Origin: Bacillota bacterium | GTDB taxonomy: Bacteria > Bacillota > UBA4882 > UBA8346 | Assembly (NCBI GenBank): GCA_023392595.1 | Contig: JAEVYU010000057.1 | Span: forward strand, 1-64,000 | Direction of reading: 5' to 3' | DNA: 64,000 nt | Part shown: positions 16,980-25,335 of the stretch, in pieces | How the letters are laid out: every line of letters starts with the position of its first letter | How positions within the stretch are numbered: the stretch's first letter is position 1 | Position numbers and translations under genes: made by a program | The notes under the pieces: model-generated | What the model was told of the DNA's origin: nothing | The model's input: the letters and a program-made list of their open reading frames with translations, nothing else | Database searches by the model: none

Positions 16980-18265
16980 TGGGAAAACGAAATGCGTTTT
17001 GGTTGATTATGGCTTTGCTGATAGCCTTTACTTCCTGCGCTGCAGCGGGAAAACCGGCGGAAACCTTCAAAAAAGTAGTTCTTAGTAACGGTTTGACTCT
17101 AATGTATCGAGTAATGAAAGATGACCCAATGGTTTCCATGTATGCCGTTTTCCCCATTGGCATGAATACCGAGCGCCAAAAAGGAATTGCCCATTTGGTC
17201 GAACATTTGGTTTTCCGGGGAGGCTCGGGGTTTGCCTTTAAAGATATACTGGAGGCAACCAATCGCCAAGGAGGACACTTTAACGGCTTTACCTCTTTCT
17301 ATAGCACGGTATATAATTTTGTGGTGCCGAAAGATAAATTTGATAATGCATTTCAAATTTTTAACGGCTCGATATGGCAGACGGATTTATCCGAAACCAA
17401 TGTCAACCTGGAAAGAAAAATAGTGGTCCATGAATTGGATATGGATTATGCGATGCGTATACAGTACTATCCAATATTCCATTATTTTTATGCCGAAAAT
17501 TTCTATAGCAAAGAAACCGTTGACTCCATGACGGTGCAAAATATCAAAGATTTTTACCAAACATATTATCAACCCGGTAATGCTACGTATATCATAGCCG
17601 GTAATATCGATCCCAAAGTCATTATCGCCAAATTGACACAAGTTCAAAATGGTTTTGGGAAAAAGAATGCTCCCAAGGAAATTCTCAATGAATACAACCT
17701 GCCCCATCAAGATGTCGTTGAGGAAAGGAATCTCTACCCTTATCAATACCAAGTTCTCATGGCTTATCAAATTTTCGGCCTATCTCCGGAGGAACGTATG
17801 GTACTTAAGATGCTATCTTATCTGTATGGCCGTGAATACAAAATCGATTACCCCAAAAATGAATCACAGGCATATAATGTGGTCAGCCGTACCCTGGGCA
17901 AGGAAGATTATTTTGGAATCTACTATCTGGAGTCCAGACACGCCTTTACCGAGGAAGAATACCAAAATGTGAAAAATAACATGCTCAAGTTTATCCGGCA
18001 ATTTAAAAAAGTAGATATCAGTGCGGTTCGTAAAGAATTTATCCATGCTGTTGAAAAAGAAAGGGCGAGCAGTAATCAATCCGCAGTCGATGCCGTAGAG
18101 TATGAAGTGAGCCGTCTTACCGATCCGGACAATATAACTGTGGATTCTCTGGAAATCCTTCAAAAAATCAATAATCAAGATTTACGGCGAGTCATCGACA
18201 AATATCTATCCAGTCCGCCAACTGCATGGATCCTTGTAAAAAACAACAACGCAGGAGGTGAGTAG
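16979..18265 (+). CDS. Secreted M16 zinc peptidase (catalytic subunit)
   Basis: A 428-residue M16 (insulinase/processing-peptidase) protein with a signal sequence; Cys20 could be a lipid attachment site, although the -3 residue is atypical. The inverted zinc motif is intact: H72-L-V-E75-H76, with a probable third ligand at E152 about 80 residues on. It has the two-domain length of bacterial M16B half-enzymes. It is followed after 1 bp by a second M16 gene lacking zinc ligands, like the paired catalytic and non-catalytic subunits of processing peptidases. Confidence 0.88.
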   Translation: MGKRNAFWLIMALLIAFTSCAAAGKPAETFKKVVLSNGLTLMYRVMKDDPMVSMYAVFPIGMNTERQKGIAHLVEHLVFRGGSGFAFKDILEATNRQGGHFNGFTSFYSTVYNFVVPKDKFDNAFQIFNGSIWQTDLSETNVNLERKIVVHELDMDYAMRIQYYPIFHYFYAENFYSKETVDSMTVQNIKDFYQTYYQPGNATYIIAGNIDPKVIIAKLTQVQNGFGKKNAPKEILNEYNLPHQDVVEERNLYPYQYQVLMAYQIFGLSPEERMVLKMLSYLYGREYKIDYPKNESQAYNVVSRTLGKEDYFGIYYLESRHAFTEEEYQNVKNNMLKFIRQFKKVDISAVRKEFIHAVEKERASSNQSAVDAVEYEVSRLTDPDNITVDSLEILQKINNQDLRRVIDKYLSSPPTAWILVKNNNAGGE

Positions 18266-18266
18266 G

Positions 18267-19553
18267 GTGGGTAAAAAAATATTCACTACCGTGCTTATGA
18301 TTTTACTGATGGTCATATCTTGCAATTACCCGGTCCTTGCTGAAAATCCTTCTTCGCTCCAACGGTCGACTGTGAACGGAATGAGTGTTATTCTTCAGCG
18401 AAATCGCTCGGAAATTGTCCAAATAACATTGTTATTAAAAACGGGTAGCGGGATTGAACCAGCGGGTAAAAAAGGCATAGCTTACATTATGAATAATATT
18501 GTTTACTATGTGTTAAACGATGATTCGAGAGCCATTGCCGATCCGGTCGATGTCACCACGGAGCCGGATTACACTCTCATTACGATGACGACTTTGGCGC
18601 GGGATGTTAAACCCACTTTGGAACGAATCAGGTATTTGTTGTCAGAGCCGATTTATAGTTATGATATTGTAGTTGATTTGAAAGAGGCTTTCACTACCAG
18701 TCTAAAAGCTATGCTTGCCCAAACCAAAACCTATTCTGATTTTACAAAGGTGTATTATGGCGAGGGGCACCCATATAATGATTGGCCAGATTTGGGAACC
18801 ATTGCTTCCATAAGTGGCTCAGATGTTTATAAGTGGTATCGCCAAACCTATCAACCCGGCAATGCAATTTTATCCATATCCGGCGGAGTGCGCCAAAGCA
18901 TGGTGGATATTGAGAAAATATTTTCCAAAATGAAAAGTGAAACCGTAGACCGTCATTTAGTGATTCAACCCCTGTCTATTACCCAGGATAAACATCTTCA
19001 ACAAATTGATCCCAATGGACGGGCAACTTCCTTATGCATGGGTTTCTCAGCCCCAAGAATTCAGGACCCTGAATTTCCGGCTTTTAAAGTTTTAGCTTAT
19101 TATTTGGAAGACTATCAACATTATTTCGAAGAATTACGGGTTAAAGAGGGTTTATTTTATAGTGCCAGCGTGTATTATAATTATATTGACAAACCCAAAT
19201 CACCGAATATCGTTTTCATTACCATGACGGATCCTGATTCGCTGAAGATTGTGGAAACGAGAACTCTGGATGTGGTCAAAAAACTAATGAACACCGGTAT
19301 TTCGCAAGAAGAAATTGATAAAGTGGTTAAAGCGATGAAAATTGAAAATGAGGCCCGGAAGTCAAGCGGGAAGGGTTTAGCGACTCGGAACGCACTGAGC
19401 CAGTATTTACAAACGCAATATGTATATGATGAAATTCTGATGCCTAAATTAGAGCAGGTGAAAACCGAAGATATTCAAAAAGCAGCTCAAAAATATTTAC
19501 AGCATTACATTGAAGTATCTTATGTACCGAAAAAAGTGGAACAGCCATTTTAG
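18267..19553 (+). CDS. Secreted M16-like protein without zinc motif
   Basis: A 428-residue M16-family protein. The segment that should carry HxxEH reads GIAYIMNNIVYY, so it cannot bind the catalytic zinc in the usual way. The N-terminus is a signal sequence with a plausible lipobox (VISC), although cleavage at VLA is also possible. The GTG at 18267 is used because GGAGG at 18254-18258 serves as SD. It probably pairs with the upstream M16 protein as the non-catalytic half that closes the chamber. Confidence 0.85.
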   Translation: MGKKIFTTVLMILLMVISCNYPVLAENPSSLQRSTVNGMSVILQRNRSEIVQITLLLKTGSGIEPAGKKGIAYIMNNIVYYVLNDDSRAIADPVDVTTEPDYTLITMTTLARDVKPTLERIRYLLSEPIYSYDIVVDLKEAFTTSLKAMLAQTKTYSDFTKVYYGEGHPYNDWPDLGTIASISGSDVYKWYRQTYQPGNAILSISGGVRQSMVDIEKIFSKMKSETVDRHLVIQPLSITQDKHLQQIDPNGRATSLCMGFSAPRIQDPEFPAFKVLAYYLEDYQHYFEELRVKEGLFYSASVYYNYIDKPKSPNIVFITMTDPDSLKIVETRTLDVVKKLMNTGISQEEIDKVVKAMKIENEARKSSGKGLATRNALSQYLQTQYVYDEILMPKLEQVKTEDIQKAAQKYLQHYIEVSYVPKKVEQPF

Positions 19554-19878
19554 TGGATGTCTGTATGGTTTGCCAGTCGGGCTTGATGAGATTTCGAAGG
19601 ATAGAAAATGTCTGCCTGCCAGTATGCTATGGATAATTCGAAACAGAGGTCGCGAATGATGCGGGGATTAGTAGTTTAGATGCTCCTTGCCCTTCGTGGC
19701 CTTCTTATTTATTTAATCGGTAAATGAGTTGAAATACAGTGAAAGTTTCAGGCTAGGAAGAAGTGAATTCTAAATCAACATCATAGTCAACAGGAAACAT
19801 GAAAATTATCTTGACAAAATTAGTTAACGATATTAAAATTTATATAGGTTTATATTTGAAAAGAGAAGGGATTTACGA
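19554..19878 (+). promoter_or_regulatory. Intergenic region with the sigma-A promoter of the marR-dfx pair
   Basis: TTGACA at 19811-19816 and TAAAAT at 19834-19839 are 17 bp apart. TTAGTTAAC lies in the spacer and could be part of a MarR operator. I see nothing else in the rest of this stretch. Confidence 0.7.
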
Positions 19879-20421
19879 ATGGAATTTGACCTGTTTCAGC
19901 GTTCTGCCAAATTATTTTGCCAAGCGATTATTTATAGGGTTTTGAAGCCGTCGTTGGATGGCATGGCAAAAGAGCAATTGACGGAAGTTCAGTTATCATG
20001 TATAAAATTTGTTGCAGTTCACGATGAACCTTCCATTGGTGAAATCGCTAACGGTCTATCCATAAGTAATGCGGCTTCCGCAAAATTGGTGGATCGTTTG
20101 GTCCGGAAAAAGCTGCTGACTCGGGAAGAAGACCCCGAGGATCGCCGGGTTTTGAAGATTAAGCTCACAGCGAAAGGGCAAGAACTGCTGACCGATATTG
20201 AAAGAATCGAAGAAATCCAATTCAAGGAGATCTTGGAGAGAATGTCCGTCAAAGAGAGAGAAGCCTTGGAAATCGGTTTGGTCAGTTTCCTCAAAGCCGC
20301 CCTACAATCTCCGGAACAAGTGGAACAAATCTGCCTTCATTGCGGTTGGAACCATGTTATTCGATGCCCTGGAAACATCCGGTACCGGGAATTAACAGGC
20401 AGGGATAAGTCACCCAACTAA
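19879..20421 (+). CDS. MarR-family regulator with C-terminal cysteine cluster
   Basis: A 180-residue MarR protein. The winged helix is clear (PSIGEIANGLSISNAASAKLVDRLVRKKLL, then the wing EDPEDRRVLKIKLTAKG). After the normal end of the fold there is an extra tail with C152-x2-C155 and C163 (ICLHCGWNHVIRC), which could bind metal or react to oxidants. The next gene, 23 bp downstream, is a superoxide reductase, so a redox-sensing role is a reasonable inference. AGAAGGGA precedes the ATG. Confidence 0.88.
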   Translation: MEFDLFQRSAKLFCQAIIYRVLKPSLDGMAKEQLTEVQLSCIKFVAVHDEPSIGEIANGLSISNAASAKLVDRLVRKKLLTREEDPEDRRVLKIKLTAKGQELLTDIERIEEIQFKEILERMSVKEREALEIGLVSFLKAALQSPEQVEQICLHCGWNHVIRCPGNIRYRELTGRDKSPN

Positions 20422-20444
20422 TTTTCCATTGAAGGAGGAGTCAA

Positions 20445-20819
20445 ATGACGAAGAAATTGGAAATTTATAAATGTGAAGAGTGTGGGAATGTTGTTGAAGT
20501 CGTGCATGAGGCCGGGGGACAGCTGGTATGTTGCGGAGCCCCTATGAAATTAGTCACCGAAAATACCGTTGACGCTTCGAAGGAAAAACATGTGCCGGTG
20601 GTTGAAAAAACCGATGATGGTTATAAAGTAACGGTTGGCAGTGTCATTCATCCGATGGAGGAAAAACACTATATTGAATGGATTGAATTGTTGGCGGATG
20701 GTAAGGCGTATCGGGCTTTTTTGAATCCCGGCGACGCGCCGGTGGCTACATTTTGTGTGGAAGCCAAACAAGTTTCAGCTCGTGAATACTGTAATGTCCA
20801 TGGTTTGTGGAAAGCGTAA
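20445..20819 (+). CDS. dfx: Desulfoferrodoxin (two-iron superoxide reductase)
   Basis: A 124-residue 2Fe-SOR. The N-terminal desulforedoxin-like centre has C10, C13, C29 and C30. The catalytic iron site ligands are H49, H69, H75, C116 and H119. The lysine next to H49 (EKH) is the usual one at the active site. The enzyme reduces superoxide to hydrogen peroxide without making oxygen, typical of anaerobes. It is the second gene of a pair with a MarR regulator and is followed by a terminator. Confidence 0.95.
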   Translation: MTKKLEIYKCEECGNVVEVVHEAGGQLVCCGAPMKLVTENTVDASKEKHVPVVEKTDDGYKVTVGSVIHPMEEKHYIEWIELLADGKAYRAFLNPGDAPVATFCVEAKQVSAREYCNVHGLWKA

Positions 20820-20827
20820 TCCCAAAA

Positions 20828-20869
20828 GAGGCTGTCTCATTTAACTCCTCAGAGACAGCTTCTTTTTTT
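20828..20869 (+). terminator. Rho-independent terminator of marR-dfx
   Basis: GCTGTCTC at 20831-20838 pairs with GAGACAGC at 20852-20859, followed by TTCTTTTTTT. Confidence 0.88.
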
Positions 20870-21084
20870 ATGCCTTTTTTAAAGCTCCCATCCTTGATCC
20901 GAATGCCATTTTTCCGCCACAGCGATCATAGAGTTCACAGACACTTTTTCGGTGTACTCTGTGACTTCTGTGGTGTGATTGTCTCAACAGAAATTACAGT
21001 TCTTGGTTTGTTTTCGAAAATAGTTGTTGTATAATAATTTTGATTCATTTATGGGATAATCATTATGACTGAGGATGGTAACGT

Positions 21085-21765
21085 ATGGGAACGATTATCA
21101 ATGTCGTTGCGATTTTAATCGGGGGAACAGTGGGAGTGTTATTCAGCAAGCGATTTCCGAAGCGGCTTTCAGAGACGGCGCTGGAGGTTATGGGACTATT
21201 TACCCTCCTGGTCGGTATAGGAATGGCCTTGCAAGGTAAAGAAACCATTTTTATTTTAATAAGCCTTGCTTTAGGGGCTATGATCGGCGAAGGAATTAAT
21301 ATTGAAAAAAGGTTGGACGAGTTTGGCGTGTGGATCGAGGAACGGTTTCTGGTTAAAGAGGGAAGCCCGGCCAAAGGATTCATTTATGCCAGTTTGGTAT
21401 TTTGCGTTGGTTCCATGGCGATTGTAGGGAGTATAACCGATGGTGTCAGCGGCGACTATTCGATTTTATTCACCAAGGCAATGATGGATGGAATTATTGC
21501 CATTCCATTTGCCGCCGGAATGGGATTTGGCGTCTTGGGGTCGGCGCTTTCGATTTTAGTTTATCAAGGAAGCTTAACGTTGCTTGCCAAATTGTTACAG
21601 CCAATTTTTAATCCCGGTGTGGTTCGGGAGTTGACCGCAGTCGGGGGTGTTATCGTCATGGGGATCGGGATCAATATTATGGGGCTAAAAAAGATTCGGG
21701 TCGGTAATTTCTTACCGGCATTAATACTGATTGTGGTAATAATATCTTTAAAGAGTAGGATTTAA
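21085..21765 (+). CDS. DUF554 membrane protein
   Basis: A 226-residue integral membrane protein with about six or seven hydrophobic helices, matching DUF554 (YdfK-like). Recognisable parts are MGTIINVVAILIGGTVG at the N-terminus, GAMIGE, and the central FCVGSMAIVGSITDG. The function is unknown, although a transport role is often assumed. GAGGATGG upstream supports the ATG. It is flanked by terminators on both sides, so it is monocistronic. Confidence 0.88.
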   Translation: MGTIINVVAILIGGTVGVLFSKRFPKRLSETALEVMGLFTLLVGIGMALQGKETIFILISLALGAMIGEGINIEKRLDEFGVWIEERFLVKEGSPAKGFIYASLVFCVGSMAIVGSITDGVSGDYSILFTKAMMDGIIAIPFAAGMGFGVLGSALSILVYQGSLTLLAKLLQPIFNPGVVRELTAVGGVIVMGIGINIMGLKKIRVGNFLPALILIVVIISLKSRI

Positions 21766-21820
21766 ATGACTTGTAACAAATAGTTAAAGATATATTTACA
21801 ATAAATATTGAAATGATAAT

Positions 21821-21862
21821 AAAATGCCGGATTACTACAGGTAAGGGCATTTTATTTTTTTG
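21821..21862 (+). terminator. Rho-independent terminator of the DUF554 gene
   Basis: AAAATGCC at 21821-21828 pairs with GGCATTTT at 21846-21853, followed by ATTTTTTT. Confidence 0.85.
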
Positions 21863-21972
21863 GTGAAATTGCCCGCTTAACTTCAATTCAGCATACCGAT
21901 GGCAAAGTGAGTGATAGAAGCTTGTTAGTTCAGGCTTTATTTTGAAACGAAATTCAAGGAGCGCTGTTGCAT

Positions 21973-22282
21973 TTACTTATGCTTTTTGATAATATATAAT
22001 CGGCGTAAAATTGTAATATAAATCAAGGGACGGGGTTAATTGTTTTAATGATCGTTGGATTCAACCTAATATTTTGGTTTGTAGGTTTTGGGGTAGTCGT
22101 TAAATTGCTTTATCCTGGATGATTTAGATTTTCGTTTCCCCGCCCGTTTAAACCATAGGAGGTGAAAAGCCAACCCAAAAGTATAACAGATTTCGTAAAT
22201 AGTAGAAGTATTGTTACCTTCTTATTTGCAGAATCTGCCATTTATCCAGCTTTATCATTAAATTATAGAAAGGAATACTAAC
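21973..22282 (+). promoter_or_regulatory. Long leader of hppA with possible structure
   Basis: A possible promoter is TTACTT (21973-21978) and TATAAT (21995-22000), spacer 16. Downstream, GGGACGGGG (22027-22035) can pair with CCCCGCCC (22138-22145) around a 100-nt loop that contains a tiny hydrophobic reading frame. A strong SD-like AGGAGGTG at 22158-22165 has no start codon at proper spacing. hppA itself is preceded by AGAAAGGA. The function is unknown, but attenuation is possible. Confidence 0.4.
22048..22122 (+). CDS. Possible 24-residue single-helix membrane peptide upstream of hppA
   Basis: An ATG-to-TGA frame encodes 24 residues: MIVGFNL, then the strongly hydrophobic IFWFVGFGVVV, then KLLYPG. 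This is the pattern of a very small one-helix membrane peptide. The only SD-like sequence (GGGACGGGG) ends about 13 nt before the ATG, which is too far to be convincing. It lies within the hppA leader and could be a leader peptide, a small subunit or chance. Confidence 0.35.
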   Translation: MIVGFNLIFWFVGFGVVVKLLYPG

Positions 22283-24577
22283 ATGTCAATGTCACATCTC
22301 CAGCTTTTACCTTTTGAATTTTGGTCATTGTGGGTGGTTTTTGCAATTTCCATTATAGGGTTAGGATATGCATTGTTTCTTCGGGGTCAAGTTATGGCCA
22401 AAGATAAGGGCGATTCCAAAATGCAAGAGGTTTGGAATGCCATTCGTGAGGGAGCCGATGCCTATCTTGGCAGACAATTAAAGACCATTCTTCCTTTAAT
22501 TGTGGTTCTTGCCGCATTGCTCTTCCTTTCCGTATATGTTGCTCCTCCTAGCGCCGAGGCTGCAGAACGTTTTCCCGGCGCCACTCCCGAACAATTAAAA
22601 TTATATATCGGTCTTGGCCGGATGGTTGCCTTTATTATGGGCGCTTTCTTCTCTTTAACAGTCGGCCAATTCGGGATGCGGATGGCTGTTCAGGGTAATG
22701 TGCGTGTATCGGCCGCTGCCCGTCACAGCTTTTCGGAGGCTTTAAAAATTGCCTATCGTTCCGGGACCATCACCGGCATGCTCACCGATGGCCTTGGATT
22801 GTTCGGTGGTACTGTTATTTTTATGTATTTCGGTATGGCGGCTCCTGATGCCTTGCTCGGTTTCGGTTTTGGCGGTACTTTACTGGCATTGTTCATGAGG
22901 GTCGGCGGTGGCATCTACACCAAAGCTGCTGACGTTGGCGCGGATTTAGTCGGTAAGGTTGAAGCCGGCATTCCGGAAGACGATCCTCGGAATGCCGCGG
23001 TTATTGCAGACTTGGTTGGAGATAACGTCGGCGATTGCGCCGGTATGGCTGCTGATATTTTTGAATCGTATGAGGTAACCATTGTCTCCGGTTTAATCCT
23101 GGGTGTGGCCTTGGTTTCCATCACTCACGAAATTAAGTGGATTATTTTCCCGCTACTGGTTCGTGGTATTGGCGTACTCTCCTCGATTATAGGTACTTAC
23201 CTGGTAAAAGGGAAAGATGATGGTACCGGCGATGCGATGGCTTCGATTAATAAAGGGTTTTATTCTTCGGCAGTGATTTCATTAATCGCCTTTGCGGTGC
23301 TGGCTCATTTCTATATGCATGAATGGCGCGCGTTTTGGTCTGTAGGTGTTGGTATTGCATTAGCCTTGGCATTGGATGAATTGACCAAATTCTTTACCGA
23401 TACCCACTATTCACCGGTTAAGGAAATTGCCGGAGCTACCAAGACTGGTTCCGCAACCTTGATTTTACGGGGTTTGGTTGTTGGTTTTGAAGCGGCAGTC
23501 TGGCAGACCATCGTTATTGCAGTTACTATTTTAGCTGCTGTTGTGATTTATTGGGGTATGGATACCATTTATGTTCTTTATGGTGTAGCGATGACCGGTA
23601 TCGGTATGTTGACCCTAACCGGTAACAACGTGGCAATGGACTCCTTCGGCCCGATTGCCGATAATGCCAACGGAATCGGCGAAATGGCCGGTTTGGATGA
23701 TAAAGCCCGTCAAATCATGGCTGACCTTGATGCTGTTGGAAATACCACCAAAGCAATCACGAAAGGTGTGGCTATCGGTTCTGCGGTTATCGCGGCCGTC
23801 TCCTTGTTCGGTTCCTTCCTTACCGATGTTGGTAAGGTTCAAGCTTCGCAAGGTGTTGCGGAAAATCTATTACTCTCCGCTACAGGCATTCGGATTTCTA
23901 CGCCGAGTATTTTTATCGGTATGTTAATCGGTGGAGCGATTCCTTGGCTCTTCTCATCTTTGACTATCAATTCGGTGGCCAGGGCTGCTGCTCTGATTGT
24001 TGAGGAAGTCCGCCGTCAATTCCGGATCCCCGGTTTGATGGAAGGTAAAGTACAGCCTGATTATAAACAAGCGGTGGGTATTTGTACTACGGCCGCTCAG
24101 CGCGAATTGATTCCGTTAGCTTTGATTGGAGTAATCACCCCGATTATTATCGGAATGCTGCTTGGTGTGGAGGCTCTTGGCGGTTTCCTGGCCGGAGTTA
24201 TTCTCTCAGGGCAGTTATTGGCCGTATTTATGTCTACTTCGGGTGGAGCTTGGGACAATGCCAAAAAGACCATTGAAGACGGTCTATTCGGTGGAAAAGG
24301 TTCCGAAGCTCATAAAGCGGCAGTCGTTGGCGATACCATCGGCGATCCTTTAAAGGATACTGCTGGTCCTGCATTGAACCCGATGATTAAAGTTATCAAT
24401 ATGGTTTCTTTATTAGCGGCTCCGGTTTTGATTGTCAACGAGATTCACAACAAAGGAGCATTATCCGGTGGTACAATCATTACCAGTATTGTGCTGGCCG
24501 CGATTGTGGTAGGCGCCATTGTTTATTCCAAACTTGGCGGTTTCGGCAAAAAACAAGATAGTGCGGCTAAGTTCTAA
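22283..24577 (+). CDS. hppA: Membrane-bound proton-pumping pyrophosphatase, K+-independent type
   Basis: A 764-residue polytopic membrane pyrophosphatase that couples PPi hydrolysis to ion pumping. The substrate site is plain: YTKAADVGADLVGKVE, IPEDDPRNAAVIADLVGDNVGD, and later GDTIGDPLKDTAGPALNP. The subtype signature GNTTKAIT has Lys490 and Thr493 where K+-dependent enzymes have Ala and Gly/Ala, so it should be the K+-independent, H+-pumping type. AGAAAGGA precedes the ATG. It is monocistronic and followed by a large palindromic repeat. Confidence 0.95.
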   Translation: MSMSHLQLLPFEFWSLWVVFAISIIGLGYALFLRGQVMAKDKGDSKMQEVWNAIREGADAYLGRQLKTILPLIVVLAALLFLSVYVAPPSAEAAERFPGATPEQLKLYIGLGRMVAFIMGAFFSLTVGQFGMRMAVQGNVRVSAAARHSFSEALKIAYRSGTITGMLTDGLGLFGGTVIFMYFGMAAPDALLGFGFGGTLLALFMRVGGGIYTKAADVGADLVGKVEAGIPEDDPRNAAVIADLVGDNVGDCAGMAADIFESYEVTIVSGLILGVALVSITHEIKWIIFPLLVRGIGVLSSIIGTYLVKGKDDGTGDAMASINKGFYSSAVISLIAFAVLAHFYMHEWRAFWSVGVGIALALALDELTKFFTDTHYSPVKEIAGATKTGSATLILRGLVVGFEAAVWQTIVIAVTILAAVVIYWGMDTIYVLYGVAMTGIGMLTLTGNNVAMDSFGPIADNANGIGEMAGLDDKARQIMADLDAVGNTTKAITKGVAIGSAVIAAVSLFGSFLTDVGKVQASQGVAENLLLSATGIRISTPSIFIGMLIGGAIPWLFSSLTINSVARAAALIVEEVRRQFRIPGLMEGKVQPDYKQAVGICTTAAQRELIPLALIGVITPIIIGMLLGVEALGGFLAGVILSGQLLAVFMSTSGGAWDNAKKTIEDGLFGGKGSEAHKAAVVGDTIGDPLKDTAGPALNPMIKVINMVSLLAAPVLIVNEIHNKGALSGGTIITSIVLAAIVVGAIVYSKLGGFGKKQDSAAKF

Positions 24578-24608
24578 GACCGGGCCTTTCTTGTAAAGTG
24601 AAAGAACC

Positions 24609-24724
24609 GGGCTGTTGCAAAAGATTTTTAATGGATCGAGATATACAATATATTGGCAAGCAATCCCAAACTGGATTCAATATATTGTATATCTCACCGT
24701 TTTTAATTATTTTGCAACAGCCCC
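24609..24724. repeat. Long palindromic intergenic repeat, copy 1
   Basis: Two nested perfect inverted repeats: an outer pair GGGCTGTTGCAAAA (24609-24622) with TTTTGCAACAGCCC (24710-24723), and an inner 18-bp pair GAGATATACAATATATTG (24638-24655) with CAATATATTGTATATCTC (24678-24695). The inner core recurs at about 55840-55895 and 63098-63148. It lies between hppA and the YcxB-like gene and could also act as a terminator of hppA. Confidence 0.85.
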
Positions 24725-24799
24725 TTTTATCGCAATCTCATTAATCAATGGATTCAAAATAATCATCATAAAGTTTATCTCGGCTTTTTGGAGGCAAGC

Positions 24800-25276
24800 A
24801 TGATTAAGACCAAGGAGTTTTCTTTCCCTAAATCGATATATATCAAAATTCTGGTTTTTAATTCCTTGAAGCGCAGTCTATGGGCTTTTGTTTTCATGAT
24901 CGTGCTCGTCATGTACCAAGCCACAAAAGGGCCTTCATTAACGCTTTTAATAATAGCCGTTTTACCGGTTTTGCTGCTTTCATACATCGTTTTCCGCTGC
25001 TGGATGCATTCGAATACCAAAACGCATCGTTTGTTTTTTAAAGAGAGAACCTTCGAAATTAATAGCAAAGATATGGATATTGTTTTGAAAGACGGTTCTA
25101 TTTCAAAGATTCAAATCAATGATATTGCAAGGGTCGTCAAAAATTCCAGGTATTATTTGTTGTTTTTAACGAAAAAGCAATTCATTTATGTTCCGCTTTC
25201 TGCTTTTAAAACGCCGGGTGATGTCAATGGTTTTGATTCCATATTAAAGGCGAGAAAACGCGGGAAAAAACTCTAA
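24800..25276 (+). CDS. YcxB-like membrane protein
   Basis: A 158-residue protein with two hydrophobic helices near the N-terminus (about 28-45 and 48-66) and a basic cytosolic C-terminal domain. The part reading RTFEINSKDMDIVLKDGSISKIQINDIARVVKNSRYYLLFLTKKQFIYVPLSAF follows the YcxB-like pattern. No function is established for the family. GGAGG at 24790-24794 sets the ATG at 24800. Confidence 0.65.
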   Translation: MIKTKEFSFPKSIYIKILVFNSLKRSLWAFVFMIVLVMYQATKGPSLTLLIIAVLPVLLLSYIVFRCWMHSNTKTHRLFFKERTFEINSKDMDIVLKDGSISKIQINDIARVVKNSRYYLLFLTKKQFIYVPLSAFKTPGDVNGFDSILKARKRGKKL

Positions 25277-25335
25277 TGTCAATCGGGGAAGCATTGATCA
25301 TATACACACAATGATACGACAAGGTGGAATTTCTT

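Noticed and set aside
22162..22281. GTG frame of 39 codons before hppA
   Set aside because: The GTG lies inside the SD itself and no start is correctly spaced; the peptide has no recognisable character.
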